A stretch of 64,000 bases of DNA from Devosia sp. ZB163 (GCF_028613635.1 NZ_JAQRMY010000003.1:446787-510786), one strand, 5' to 3'; shown: positions 1 through 10,761, numbered from the stretch's first letter. Notes: generated by a model from the sequence alone, not told the origin. A program made the numbers and translations.

Positions 1-3000
1 ATCGTCACCGGCGAGGTGACCCCGGTCACGGTTGCAGCCAAGTATCTCTATGGCGCGACGGCGCCGGATCTTGCGATCGAGGCCGACGCAGTGCTGCGTC
101 CGGTGAGCTCGCTGCCGGGCTTTGCGGGCTATACGTTCGGCCGGCTCGATGATCCGTTCCAGACGTCGCGTGAGCCGCTGGGCGTGGTCGGTACGACCGA
201 TGCGGACGGCAATGCCACTGCCGAAGTGGTGGTGAGCGAGCCGCAGGCGACGACCAAGCCGCTCGAGGCCCAGCTCATCATGCGGCTGGTCGACTCCAAT
301 GGCCGCGCCGTCGAGCGCAGCCTCAGCCGACCGGTGCTGGCGACGACCGATCGTATCGGCGTCAAGCCGCGCTTCGAGTCGGCGGACGGGCTGACCGAGG
401 GCAGCCAGGCGGTCTTTGACGTGATCGCGGTGGCGCCTGACGGCGCCCAGATCGACAAGGCCGGGCTCGAGTGGAGCCTGTCGCGCGTCGAGACCAACTA
501 CCAGTGGTATCGCAACAGCGGCGTGTGGAAGTGGGAAGCCATCACCACGACGCGCGAGGTGGCGAACGGGACGGTGGACACGACCGCTTCCGGGCCCGCG
601 GCCATCTCCGCGGCTGTCGACTGGGGTCTCTACCGGCTCGAAGTGTCGAGCACGGGCGAGGGCGCCACGTCGACGAGCTACGAGTTCTATGCGGGCTACT
701 ACTACCCGCAGGTGGGTTCGGACACGCCGGATACGCTGTCGGTTGCGCTCGACAAGCCGGCCTATCGCTCGGGCGAGACGGCGGTGCTGAAACTCGATCC
801 GCAGTTTGCGGGCACTGCGCTGGTGATGGTGGTCGACGACCGCATCATCGACATGAAGGCGGTCGAAGTGCCGGAGGGCGGGGCCTCGGTCGAGCTGCCG
901 GTCACCGATGACTGGGGGCCGGGCGCCTATGTGACGGCCATGCTCTACCGGCCGGCGAGCGCTGAAGCCAAGCGCATGCCGGCGCGGGCGCTCGGTGTCG
1001 CCTTTGCCGATGTGGATCCGGGTGACCTCAAGCTCGACATGGCGCTCGAGGCCCCTGAGACGGCATTGCCGCGGCAGGCCTTCAGCACCACGGTGAAGCT
1101 GGCCAACGTGCAGCCGGGCGACAAGGCCTATGTGGCCGTCGCGGCGGTGGACCTCGGCATCCTCAACCTCACCAAGTTCCAGGTGCCGGATCCCGACGGC
1201 TACTTCTTCGGCCAGCGCCAGCTCGGCATGGAGTTCCGCGACCTCTACGGCCAGTTGATCGATCCGATGCAGGGCACGCCCGGCGCGTTGCGCGTCGGTG
1301 GTGACGAAGGCGCGTCGCGCCTCGGCACGCCGCCGGCGACGACCGTACTGGTGGCGCTCCATTCGGGCATCGTGGAAGTTGGTCCGGACGGCACGGCCAC
1401 AGTCAGCTTCGACATGCCGGACTTCAACGGCACCGTCCGGCTGATGGCCATGGCCTGGTCGGCGAAGGCCGTCGGCCATGCTTCGGCCGACGTTGTCGTC
1501 CGTGATCCGGTGGTGGTGAACCTGAGCCCGCCGCGGTTCCTCCGCTATGGGGATACGTCGCGGCTGCTCGTCGAGGTGACCAATATCGCCGGCCAACCGG
1601 GCACCTATACGGTGTCGCTCGATACCGGGGAGGGGCTCTCGACGGATGCGCTTGAGAGCACGATCGAGCTTGGCGTCGGCGACAGGGCGGGGCTCGACCT
1701 CAAGCTCACCGGCACGGGGATCGGCGACAACAAGCTCACCGTGACCGTGCGGGCGCCGAACGGCGATGCGCAGGTGAAGGAACTGACGCTCGGCGTCCGC
1801 GCGGCAAGTGCCCCGCAGACGACGAGCCAGCTGATCCCGCTCGCCGTGGGCGAGACAGTGACGCTCGACGGCAGCCTGTTCGACGGCATGGTGCCGCACA
1901 CAGGCGAAGTAACGCTGGCGCTGGGCCCGATCGCACGTCTCGACGTGCCGGGCATCCTGCTGGCGCTCGACCGTTACCCCTATGGCTGTGCCGAGCAGAT
2001 TTCGAGCCGGGCACTGCCACTACTCTATCTCAACGAGGTCGCCTCGATGGTGGGGATCGGCACCGATGCCGAACTCGACCAGCGCATCCGCGATGCCATC
2101 AGGAACCTGCTCAGCAAGCAGACGTCGAGTGGCGGCTTCGGGCTGTGGGATCCGTATTCGACGACCGACCTGTGGCTCGACTCCTATGTCAGCGAGTTCC
2201 TGATCCGCGCCAAGGCGGCCGGGTACGAGGTGCCGGAGCTGGCGATGTCGCGGGCGCTGGACAACCTGAGCAACCAGGTGTCCTACGCGGCCGACTTCTC
2301 GCTGGGCGGCGAGGACGTGGCGTTCGCGCTCTACGATCTCGCCCGGGCCGGCCGGGCCGCCATCGGCGACCTGCGCTACTATCTCGAGGCACGGCTGAAC
2401 AACTTCGGCTCGCCGCTGGCCAAGGCCCAGCTAGGTGCGGCGCTCGCCCTCTATGGCGACCGGACGCGCGCGGCGACCGCCTTTGCGGCGGCGGTCGAGG
2501 GCCTCGGCGTGGCCGAGGAGCGCTACAAGTACCGTGGCGACTACGGCAGCCTGCTGCGTGATACGGCCGGCGTGCTGGCGCTTGCGGCGGAGTTCAAGCC
2601 GTCGGGCGTGGACATCGCGGAGCTGACGACCAAGCTCGCCAATATGCGTGATCGCGAGCGTTGGACGTCGACCCAGGAAGACGCCTGGACGCTGGTTGCC
2701 GCTTCGGCACTCGGCCAGTCGGCCGCAGATGGGTCCCTCGCCATCGACGGCGAGGCGCTGACCGGTTCGCCGTACCGCCGGTATGACCAGGAGCATTTCG
2801 ACGGGCTGACCGTCGAGGTGACCAACAACGGCAACCAGCCGACCGACATGAAGGTGACCACCACGGCCATCCCGGCCGAACCGCCGACGCCGAGCGAGAA
2901 CGGCTTCACGCTCACGCGGGACTACTACACCGTGACCGGCGAGCCGGCCGACTTCTCGGCGGTGCGCCAGAACGACCGGTTCGTGGTGGTGCTGACGGCG

Positions 3001-3339
3001 CAGCCGACGCGGCTGGGTTCGGGCCAGTACGTGATCGCCGATCCGCTGCCGGCCGGGTTCGAGATCGAGAACCCCAACCTGCTGCAGGGTTCGGGGGTTG
3101 CCGATCTCAGCTGGCTGACGGTGGACCAGCCGACGCACGTGGAGTCGCGGACCGACCAGTTCGTCGCGGCCTATCGGTTCACGTCGGATATCTCGAGCGT
3201 CACCGCGGCCTACCTGGTCCGCGCCGTGTCGCCGGGGACGTTCGTGATGCCGGGAGCGACGGTCGAGGACATGTATCGTCCTGATCTGCGCGCCAACACC
3301 AGTGCGGGCTCGATCGAGATCGGCCCGACCGGGCCGTGA
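1..3339 (+). CDS. Alpha-2-macroglobulin family protein, C-terminal part (5' end outside window)
   Basis: The frame is open from the first base, so this is the C-terminal ~1,112 residues of a larger protein. It carries a thioester site with Cys at 1987-1989 and Gln at 1996-1998 (C-A-E-Q), inside the typical tyrosine/proline-rich context that opens the alpha-helical TED domain; repeated helical pairs follow to about 2700 and a beta-rich receptor-binding-like domain ends the protein. Upstream are beta-sandwich MG domains. Bacterial members are periplasmic or lipoprotein protease traps thought to guard the cell wall. It overlaps the penicillin-binding protein 1C gene by 4 bp (GTGA), the conserved yfhM-pbpC pairing, which supports both calls. 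Family assignment is firm; target proteases are unknown. Confidence 0.93.
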   Translation: MVTGEVTPVTVAAKYLYGATAPDLAIEADAVLRPVSSLPGFAGYTFGRLDDPFQTSREPLGVVGTTDADGNATAEVVVSEPQATTKPLEAQLIMRLVDSNGRAVERSLSRPVLATTDRIGVKPRFESADGLTEGSQAVFDVIAVAPDGAQIDKAGLEWSLSRVETNYQWYRNSGVWKWEAITTTREVANGTVDTTASGPAAISAAVDWGLYRLEVSSTGEGATSTSYEFYAGYYYPQVGSDTPDTLSVALDKPAYRSGETAVLKLDPQFAGTALVMVVDDRIIDMKAVEVPEGGASVELPVTDDWGPGAYVTAMLYRPASAEAKRMPARALGVAFADVDPGDLKLDMALEAPETALPRQAFSTTVKLANVQPGDKAYVAVAAVDLGILNLTKFQVPDPDGYFFGQRQLGMEFRDLYGQLIDPMQGTPGALRVGGDEGASRLGTPPATTVLVALHSGIVEVGPDGTATVSFDMPDFNGTVRLMAMAWSAKAVGHASADVVVRDPVVVNLSPPRFLRYGDTSRLLVEVTNIAGQPGTYTVSLDTGEGLSTDALESTIELGVGDRAGLDLKLTGTGIGDNKLTVTVRAPNGDAQVKELTLGVRAASAPQTTSQLIPLAVGETVTLDGSLFDGMVPHTGEVTLALGPIARLDVPGILLALDRYPYGCAEQISSRALPLLYLNEVASMVGIGTDAELDQRIRDAIRNLLSKQTSSGGFGLWDPYSTTDLWLDSYVSEFLIRAKAAGYEVPELAMSRALDNLSNQVSYAADFSLGGEDVAFALYDLARAGRAAIGDLRYYLEARLNNFGSPLAKAQLGAALALYGDRTRAATAFAAAVEGLGVAEERYKYRGDYGSLLRDTAGVLALAAEFKPSGVDIAELTTKLANMRDRERWTSTQEDAWTLVAASALGQSAADGSLAIDGEALTGSPYRRYDQEHFDGLTVEVTNNGNQPTDMKVTTTAIPAEPPTPSENGFTLTRDYYTVTGEPADFSAVRQNDRFVVVLTAQPTRLGSGQYVIADPLPAGFEIENPNLLQGSGVADLSWLTVDQPTHVESRTDQFVAAYRFTSDISSVTAAYLVRAVSPGTFVMPGATVEDMYRPDLRANTSAGSIEIGPTGP

Positions 3340-5513
3340 CGATGGGCGGCAAAGCCGGTGCGGAGGGCTCCCCCGCACCCCAGCCCTCTCTCCAGCGAGG
3401 AGAGGGGGCGCGACGCCGGCGACTTGTGCCGGGGTTCCTCGCTGCGGGGTTGGTGCTCCTCGCATGGAGCGGGCTGATGGCGGGCCAGTACGGTCTCGCC
3501 GTGCTGCGCGACATCCGGGAGACCATTCCGGCGCCGCCGGCGATCGCGACGCTGCCGGTATCGAAGGCGGTGGTCGACAAGGCGGGACTGCTGTTGCGGC
3601 CCTTCACCACCGATGGCGGGCGCTGGCGGCTGCCGGTGACGATTGCGGACGTCGACCGGCGCTTCCTCGACATGCTGCTGGCCTATGAGGACCAGCATTT
3701 CGCCGAGCACCACGGGATCGAGTGGAGCGCCATGGTGCGCGCCGCGCTGCAATATGCGGGCGCTGGCGGGCAGATCGTTTCGGGCGGTTCGACGCTGACG
3801 ATGCAGGTGGCGCGCCTCCTGGAGCGTGAGCCGACGCGGAACCTGGGCGGCAAGATCCGGCAGATGGTGCATGCCGACATGCTGGAAGGGCGGCTCAGCA
3901 AGGACGAGATCCTGACGCTCTACCTGACGCTGGCGCCCTATGGCGGCAATATCGAGGGTATCCGGGCGGCGAGCCTCGCCTATTTCGGCAAGGAGCCGAA
4001 CCGGCTGACGACGGCCGAGAGCGCCCTGCTGGTGGCTCTGCCGCAATCGCCCGAAGCGCGGCGGCCGGATCGCGACTCCAAGGCAGCGCTGGCGGCGCGC
4101 GACCGGGTACTCGACCGGATGGTGGCGCAGGGCGTGATCAGCGCCGAGGAAGCCGAGATTTCGCGGCTCGAGCCGGTGCCGACGATGCGGCGCGAGTTTC
4201 CGATGCATGCCGCCCATCTCGCCGAGCAGGCCGTGAAGGCGCGGCCCAATGCGCGCGAGATCGAGTTGACCGTCGACCGGCGACTGCAGGCGGCGCTCGA
4301 AAAGCTCGGGGCGGACCGGGCGGCGCAGCTGGGCTCGAAGCTTTCGGTGGCGATCGTGGTTGCCGATCAGGCGAGCGGGAACATTCTTGCTTCGGTGGGA
4401 TCGGCCGGGCTGTTCAACAGCGAGAGCGACGGCTTCGTCGACATGACGTCGGCGGTGCGCTCGCCCGGCTCGACGCTGAAACCGCTGATCTACGGGCTGG
4501 CGTTCGAACTGGGGATGGCGCATCCCGAGAGCCTGATCGAGGACCGGCCGACGGCGTTCAACGGCTACGTGCCGGTCAATTTCGACGGCTTCAACCGAGG
4601 CACGGTGACGATCCGGCAGGCGCTGACGGAGTCGCTCAACATCCCGGCGATCGTGGTGCTCGACGCGGTCGGGCCGGCCCGGCTCGTGGCCCGGATGAAG
4701 CGGGCGCATGCCAAGCCGCTGCTGCCGGTGGATACGGCGCCGAGCCTTGCGGTCGGCCTCGGCGGCGTGGGCGTGACGTTGCGCGACCTGGTCTCGATCT
4801 ATGCGGCGATCGCGCGTGGCGGCTCGCCGGTGGTGCTGCGCGACGGCGTGCAGCCGCCGCCCACGGAGGAGGCCGTGCCGGCGCCGGTGCTCGACCCGGT
4901 GGCGGCCTGGTATGTGGCCAATGTTCTCGCCGACGTGCCGCCGCCGCTCAATGGCTCGGCGGGGCGGATCGCCTACAAGACGGGGACGTCCTACGGCTAT
5001 CGCGACGCCTGGGCCGTCGGCTTCGACGGCAAGACCGTGATCGGGGTGTGGGTCGGGCGGCCGGACAATTCGGCGGTGCCGGGGATCACCGGCATTTCGG
5101 CGGCGGCGCCGATCCTGTTCGAGAGCTTCGACCGGCTGAGCCGCACCACGGTGCCGCTCCGCGAGGCGCCGCGCGGGGTGATCTTTGCCTCGAACTCGGA
5201 GCTGCCCAATCCGCTGAAGCGTTTCCGGCACCCCGACGAGCAGAAGGTGAAGCGCGATGCGGCGCCGGAAATCGCCTATCCCGAGGACGGCGTGGACGTC
5301 GATCTCGGCATCGCGTCGGGCGACAGCGTGCCGCTGATCGTCAAGGTGCGCAACGGCGTGCCGCCCTTCACCTTCTTTGCCAACGGGGCGCCGTTCGGAC
5401 GCTCGGCCTTTGCCCGGCAGGAGAGCTGGCGGCCCGATGGGCCGGGCTTCGTGACGCTTTCGGTGGTGGACGCCGAGGGGCGCTCGGACAGCGTGAAGGT
5501 GTTCCTCGACTAG
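3336..5513 (+). CDS. pbpC: Penicillin-binding protein 1C (bifunctional glycosyltransferase/transpeptidase)
   Basis: Bifunctional class A peptidoglycan synthase of the PBP1C type, 725 residues from the GTG at 3336; ATG 3342 and GTG 3426 are alternatives. A short basic N-terminus and one membrane anchor (about residues 31-50) precede the GT51 glycosyltransferase domain, with E-D-x-x-F near residue 118 and GGSTLTMQ following. The transpeptidase domain has S-T-L-K at residue 379, S-L-N further on, and K-T-G at 548; a C-terminal PBP1C beta domain ends the protein. It is translationally coupled to the alpha-2-macroglobulin gene. Odd point: codons about 11-25 lie inside a GC-rich palindromic repeat that recurs elsewhere in the window, so the real start could be GTG 3426, just before the membrane segment. 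Confidence 0.93.
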   Translation: MTMGGKAGAEGSPAPQPSLQRGEGARRRRLVPGFLAAGLVLLAWSGLMAGQYGLAVLRDIRETIPAPPAIATLPVSKAVVDKAGLLLRPFTTDGGRWRLPVTIADVDRRFLDMLLAYEDQHFAEHHGIEWSAMVRAALQYAGAGGQIVSGGSTLTMQVARLLEREPTRNLGGKIRQMVHADMLEGRLSKDEILTLYLTLAPYGGNIEGIRAASLAYFGKEPNRLTTAESALLVALPQSPEARRPDRDSKAALAARDRVLDRMVAQGVISAEEAEISRLEPVPTMRREFPMHAAHLAEQAVKARPNAREIELTVDRRLQAALEKLGADRAAQLGSKLSVAIVVADQASGNILASVGSAGLFNSESDGFVDMTSAVRSPGSTLKPLIYGLAFELGMAHPESLIEDRPTAFNGYVPVNFDGFNRGTVTIRQALTESLNIPAIVVLDAVGPARLVARMKRAHAKPLLPVDTAPSLAVGLGGVGVTLRDLVSIYAAIARGGSPVVLRDGVQPPPTEEAVPAPVLDPVAAWYVANVLADVPPPLNGSAGRIAYKTGTSYGYRDAWAVGFDGKTVIGVWVGRPDNSAVPGITGISAAAPILFESFDRLSRTTVPLREAPRGVIFASNSELPNPLKRFRHPDEQKVKRDAAPEIAYPEDGVDVDLGIASGDSVPLIVKVRNGVPPFTFFANGAPFGRSAFARQESWRPDGPGFVTLSVVDAEGRSDSVKVFLD
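3367..3411. repeat. GC-rich palindromic repeat, single unit, inside pbpC 5' end
   Basis: A C-rich stretch followed by a short palindrome (CCTCTCTCC, spacer, GGAGAGGG). The same architecture occurs at 38953, 53132, 54082, 55120 and 62876. Here it is read in frame as a proline/glycine-rich cytoplasmic segment of PbpC. Confidence 0.7.
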
Positions 5514-5527
5514 CCGTCCGGCGGCTA
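5511..5527 (+). terminator. Small hairpin at the pbpC stop
   Basis: TAGCCG and CGGCTA form a 6-bp stem around the pbpC stop codon, followed by CTCGTATTT. Weak terminator candidate; no clean U-run. Confidence 0.3.
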
Positions 5528-5666
5528 CTCGTATTTGGCGCGCAATCTATTCGAATCCGCCGCGCGGGGCTCAGCATTCGGCAAGCTCTGGCGGTCAGTG
5601 TCGGCACTGCCTCACACCACTTCTGCCGCCGCGCCCCCGCGTGGCGGATCAAACGGGTGAGCATTC

Positions 5667-5888
5667 ATGCACAGACCAACATCCAATCCGGCGCTTGCCC
5701 TATCGCGGGTGACGCCCGTTTCGATGTTCGGCCGACTGGCTGTCCTGGGAGTTGCCCTGGCGCTGTCCCCGATGCTTCCCGTTCCGGCGGGGCAGGTGGC
5801 GGTTCGGGACGATGCCAGGATCGTGCAGGTCGCGTGCCTCGTCACCGACTACCGCAAGGGACAGTGCGACCGCCCGACAAGGGGCTGA
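5667..5888 (+). CDS. Small exported hypothetical protein (73 aa)
   Basis: Not a family I recognise. The protein starts with a polar segment followed by a hydrophobic stretch (residues about 20-40) that ends near P-A-G-Q, like an uncleaved or Sec signal sequence; ATG at 5724 would give a more standard signal peptide. The mature part is short with two cysteines. It lies just upstream of the sulfatase genes on the same strand, as does a similar small exported protein before the third sulfatase, but the sequences do not obviously align. Ribosome-binding site is weak. Confidence 0.4.
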   Translation: MHRPTSNPALALSRVTPVSMFGRLAVLGVALALSPMLPVPAGQVAVRDDARIVQVACLVTDYRKGQCDRPTRG

Positions 5889-5950
5889 GGCCGCACGACA
5901 GGGTGTTACCGTTCCGGCTTCCTCACGGCCACCTCGAGAGGACTCTCGCC

Positions 5951-6118
5951 ATGCCTTGGTTCCACGACAAGTTCACGGCCCTTATCCGGGGCTCGAAGCC
6001 CGACCGCGCGCCCGTACGCATCACCAAGGCGTGGCTAGGGATACCCGACGCCCGCGGTGGGCTGTTCGGAGCGCAGGCGCCGGCCTATCGGCCCGTGCGC
6101 GTGCGGCGAGACCGCTGA
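5951..6118 (+). pseudogene. 55-aa ORF resembling the N-terminus of an arylsulfatase (probable remnant)
   Basis: The first ~24 residues line up with the N-terminus of the 773-aa arylsulfatase at 10812: F-x-x-K at the start, then I-R-x-S-K-P-D and a later P and K-A, 11 identities in 24 by eye. In the intact gene this leader precedes the sulfatase fold by about 10 residues; here the sequence diverges and stops. I read it as the decayed start of a third-type sulfatase gene, although a functional small protein is possible because the next ORF starts in a TGATG overlap. Confidence 0.4.
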
Positions 6119-6303
6119 TGCTGGCCTGCTGCTCGGTCCCCGACTATCGCGAACTGATGCGCATGGCCGCTGCCGGCCGCGACCGAGGCCGCAAGGCAGA
6201 AGAGCGGGTGGCGGCCTCAACTGACGAGCGAGGGCAGGGCGCCCCGGCGGAAACGACGCCAGCGGCCGACAGACCCAGCGAACTCGATCGCGCGACCAAC
6301 TGA
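6118..6303 (+). CDS. Small hypothetical protein (61 aa), coupled to the preceding ORF
   Basis: The ATG shares its first base with the preceding TGA stop (TGATG), and the ORF ends 10 bases before the first sulfatase. It is rich in charged residues and alanine after an N-terminal segment containing two adjacent cysteines; no domain recognised and no clear signal peptide. It may be a real small protein of the sulfatase operon or leftover coding sequence. Confidence 0.35.
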   Translation: MLACCSVPDYRELMRMAAAGRDRGRKAEERVAASTDERGQGAPAETTPAADRPSELDRATN

Positions 6304-6313
6304 GGAGGAACCG

Positions 6314-7825
6314 ATGGCCAAGACCGACAAGCCAAACATCCTGATCATCTGGGGCGACGACATCGGCTGGTTCAACATCAGCGCCTACAATCACGGGATC
6401 ATGGGGTACCGGACCCCGAACATCGACCGCGTGGCCAAGGAAGGCGTAATGTTCACCGACTGGTATGGACAGCAGAGCTGCACCGCCGGCCGGGCCGCCT
6501 TCATCACGGGCCAGAACCCGATCCGCACCGGCCTTACCAAGGTGGGGCTGCCGGGCGCCGACCTGGGGCTGAGGCCCGAGGATCCGACGATCGCGGAGCT
6601 GCTGAAGCCGCTGGGCTATGTGACCGGCCAGTTCGGCAAGAACCACCTGGGCGATCGCGACGAGTTCCTGCCTACGGTGCATGGGTTCGACGAGTTCTTC
6701 GGCAATCTCTACCACCTCAACGCGGAGGAAGAGCCGGAGAACCCGGATTACCCCAAGGACCCGGAGTTCAAGAAGAAGTTCGGGCCGCGCGGGGTGCTCC
6801 ATTCGTGGGCCAACGCGGACGGCTCGCAGAAGATCGAGGATACCGGGCCGCTGAACACCAAGCGGATGGAAACGGTGGACGAGGAGTTCCTCGACGCGAG
6901 CCTCAAGTTCATGAAGAAGGCGAATGCCGACGGCAAACCTTTCTTCTGCTGGTGGAACTCCACCCGCATGCACGTGTGGACGCACCTGAAGAAGGAGTCC
7001 CAGGGCAAGACCGGCCTCGGGACCTATCCGGACGGCATGGTGGAGCATGACGGGCATGTCGGGCGGCTGCTCGACTTCCTCGATGAGCTCGGCATCGCCG
7101 ACAACACGATCGTCATGTACTCCACCGACAACGGCGCCGAGGTGATGAGCTGGCCCGACGGCGGGAGCACACCGTTCCGCGGCGAGAAGGACACGAACTG
7201 GGAGGGCGGCTGGCGCGTGCCCTGCGCGATCCGCTGGCCCGGCGTGCTGCCCAAGGGTGTCGTCTCCAACGAGATCTTCGCGCACATGGACATGTTGCCC
7301 ACGCTGGTCGCGGCCGCGGGGGACCCCGACATCGTCGCCAAGTGCAGGAAGGGGCACAAGGTCGGCAGCAAGACCTTCAAGGTCCATCTCGACGGCTACA
7401 ACATGCTGCCCCTGATCAAGGGCGAGGCGAAGGAAAATCCGCGCAAGGGCATCATGTACTGGAGCGATGATGGTGACCTCATGGCCATCCGCATCGGCCC
7501 GTGGAAGGTGCATTTCATGCTTCAGGAGGCGGAAGGCTTCGGTGCCTGGGAGCGGCCGTTCGTGAACCTCAGGTTCCCGGACCTCTACAACCTGCGGTCC
7601 GATCCGTTCGAGCGGGCCGACACCTCGATCTTTTATGGCAAGTGGAAGGGCGACCGCATGTTCGTGGTCGTGCCGGCCCAGGCGATCGTCGCGGACTTCC
7701 TCAAGACGTTCCAGGAGTTCCCGATCCGGCAGAAGCCCTCGAGTTTCTCGCTCGACGACGTCATGGCCCAGGCAGAACGAGCCCACAAGCAACTCGAAGG
7801 CGCGACCGGCGGCGGACCGAAGTAA
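6314..7825 (+). CDS. Type I sulfatase (CTAGR), cytoplasmic
   Basis: Hydrolyses sulfate esters; substrate unknown. 503 residues of the alkaline phosphatase/sulfatase fold (PF00884). Metal ligands: the D-D pair of W-G-D-D near residues 15-16 and D-N-G in the S-T-D-N-G-A motif around residue 275. The catalytic Cys56 lies in C-T-A-G-R, the C-x-[PA]-x-R signature that formylglycine-generating enzymes convert to formylglycine; a matching FGE is at 14824. There is no signal peptide: the protein begins directly with M-A-K-T-D-K-P-N-I-L. A strong GAGGAGG ribosome-binding site precedes ATG 6314. It is a tandem paralogue of the gene at 7919, with near-identical N-termini, implying duplication. A phosphonate monoester hydrolase role in the same superfamily cannot be excluded. 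Confidence 0.93.
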   Translation: MAKTDKPNILIIWGDDIGWFNISAYNHGIMGYRTPNIDRVAKEGVMFTDWYGQQSCTAGRAAFITGQNPIRTGLTKVGLPGADLGLRPEDPTIAELLKPLGYVTGQFGKNHLGDRDEFLPTVHGFDEFFGNLYHLNAEEEPENPDYPKDPEFKKKFGPRGVLHSWANADGSQKIEDTGPLNTKRMETVDEEFLDASLKFMKKANADGKPFFCWWNSTRMHVWTHLKKESQGKTGLGTYPDGMVEHDGHVGRLLDFLDELGIADNTIVMYSTDNGAEVMSWPDGGSTPFRGEKDTNWEGGWRVPCAIRWPGVLPKGVVSNEIFAHMDMLPTLVAAAGDPDIVAKCRKGHKVGSKTFKVHLDGYNMLPLIKGEAKENPRKGIMYWSDDGDLMAIRIGPWKVHFMLQEAEGFGAWERPFVNLRFPDLYNLRSDPFERADTSIFYGKWKGDRMFVVVPAQAIVADFLKTFQEFPIRQKPSSFSLDDVMAQAERAHKQLEGATGGGPK

Positions 7826-7835
7826 GCGCCCTCTC

Positions 7836-7863
7836 GGAGCGGCGGGTAGGCCTCCGCCGCTCC
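7836..7863 (+). terminator. 10-bp GC hairpin between the tandem sulfatases
   Basis: GGAGCGGCGG and CCGCCGCTCC pair perfectly with an 8-nt loop, 11 bases after the stop. No U-run follows, so it may act as an attenuator or 3'-end stabiliser rather than a full terminator. Confidence 0.45.
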
Positions 7864-7918
7864 TCCCCATTACGGAGGACCCTCACTCCTCGCGGACGAC
7901 ATCAAGGAGTGAGACGAC

Positions 7919-9463
<1,545 letters not shown>

Positions 9464-9473
9464 GCGATACCTC

Positions 9474-9500
9474 CGGGGCGGCGCTCGCAACGCCGCCCCG
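9474..9500 (+). terminator. 10-bp GC hairpin after the second sulfatase
   Basis: CGGGGCGGCG and CGCCGCCCCG form a perfect 10-bp stem with a 7-nt loop in the 78-bp gap before the HAD gene. No U-run; likely partial terminator or mRNA processing element. Confidence 0.45.
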
Positions 9501-9541
9501 TACCATCAGGGCAGAAACAGAAGACTGACCGGAGCCCCCCG

Positions 9542-10513
9542 ATGGAACGTGACGACAATACCCACACGGCAATGGCGACCACGCCGCTTGCTTCGTGGAA
9601 CGAAGGCCCAGCCAAGCAGGCGATCATGGATTTCGTCGAGCGCGTGACGGTGCCGATCAGCCCCGATTTCGTGCCGGTAGCCCAGAGGATTGCGACCTTC
9701 GACAATGACGGAACTCTGTGGTGCGAGCAGCCGATGCAGGTGCAACTGTACTTTGCCGGTGAGCGCCTCGATCAACTGGCGAAGAGAGATCCGTCGCTAA
9801 GGGATCGCGAGCCGTTCAAGTCGTACCTGGCCCGGGACATCGAGAGCATGAAGCGTTTCGGCAAGCGTGGCCTGCTCGAGGTTGGCCTCGCGGCGCATGC
9901 CGGCGATACAGAGGAAGAGTTCGAGGTTGAGGCGCGCGCCTGGCTGGACCGGGCGCGGCACCCGAAGCTCGGGGTGCTGTTCAAGGAACTGACCTACCAG
10001 CCGCAGCGTGAGCTACTCGACTATCTCAAGGCACATGGATTCAAGAACTTCATCGTGACCGGCGGCGGGATCGATGTGGTAAGGGCGCTGGCCGAGGACG
10101 CCTATGGCATCCCGCCGGAGCAGGTCGTGGGATCGAGCAACAAGACGAGCTTCGAGATCCGCGACGGCAAGGCGGTGGTGGTCAAGCAGGCCGAGCTCGG
10201 CAGCTTCGATGACCGCGAGGTGAAGCCGCAGAACATTGCGCTCCACATCGGGCGGCGGCCGATCCTCGCCTTCGGCAACTCGGACGGCGACCTCGCCATG
10301 CTGCGCTACACGCTGACCGGCGGCGGGCCGCGTCTCGGGCTGCTGCTGCATCACGACGATGACGAGCGCGAGTTCGCATACGATCGCGAGTTTCAGCTGA
10401 GCCCCCTGGTAGAGGCCCTCGACCATGCCGATGAGTACGGCATCACGGTCGTGAGCATGAAGAGCGACTGGCGGACGGTGTTTGGCGCCGACGTCAAGCA
10501 GGCCGCGGCATGA
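9542..10513 (+). CDS. HAD superfamily hydrolase (phosphoserine phosphatase-like)
   Basis: 323-residue haloacid dehalogenase-superfamily phosphohydrolase. Motif I is F-D-N-D-G-T with the nucleophile Asp54 and acid Asp56; motif II is V-T-G-G-G around residue 171; motif IV is G-N-S-D-G-D near residue 245. The insert between motifs I and II is helical, as in class C1/SerB-like members. No signal peptide. It sits between two kinds of sulfatase in one plus-strand run, suggesting it removes phosphate from, or otherwise processes, a product of the same pathway, but that is inference from position only. Confidence 0.82.
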   Translation: MERDDNTHTAMATTPLASWNEGPAKQAIMDFVERVTVPISPDFVPVAQRIATFDNDGTLWCEQPMQVQLYFAGERLDQLAKRDPSLRDREPFKSYLARDIESMKRFGKRGLLEVGLAAHAGDTEEEFEVEARAWLDRARHPKLGVLFKELTYQPQRELLDYLKAHGFKNFIVTGGGIDVVRALAEDAYGIPPEQVVGSSNKTSFEIRDGKAVVVKQAELGSFDDREVKPQNIALHIGRRPILAFGNSDGDLAMLRYTLTGGGPRLGLLLHHDDDEREFAYDREFQLSPLVEALDHADEYGITVVSMKSDWRTVFGADVKQAAA

Positions 10514-10527
10514 GGGGGAGGCGGGCC

Positions 10528-10761
10528 ATGCAATTCTCTATCCGGGTTCTCCTCCTGTGCGGCAGCGCCGTCGCGTCCCTCGCCATCTTCACCTTTGCCG
10601 CGGCGCAGGTGCCGGAGACGAGCCGGCCGGTGGTCGAGGTCGACAGGGTGGCGTGGCCGATCTGCCTTGCAGATGCGGCGATCGTGGCGAGCGATGGCCT
10701 GCTGCCATGGACGATGGACGCGAGTCCGAAGCAGTCCAGGGGCAGCCGCGCGAACGAATGA
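10528..10761 (+). CDS. Small exported hypothetical protein (77 aa)
   Basis: From ATG 10528 the protein opens with a convincing Sec signal peptide (basic start, hydrophobic core, cleavage likely after A-A-A-Q near residue 28). An upstream ATG at 10510 overlaps the HAD stop (ATGA) and would add six residues, so the gene is coupled to the HAD gene either way. The ~50-residue mature part has one cysteine and no recognised domain. Role unknown; position between HAD and sulfatase genes suggests co-expression. Confidence 0.5.
   Translation: MQFSIRVLLLCGSAVASLAIFTFAAAQVPETSRPVVEVDRVAWPICLADAAIVASDGLLPWTMDASPKQSRGSRANE

Noticed and set aside
3210-5231. 673-aa minus-strand open frame under pbpC
   Set aside because: Antisense to an intact PBP1C; Arg/His-rich composition typical of GC-rich shadow frames.
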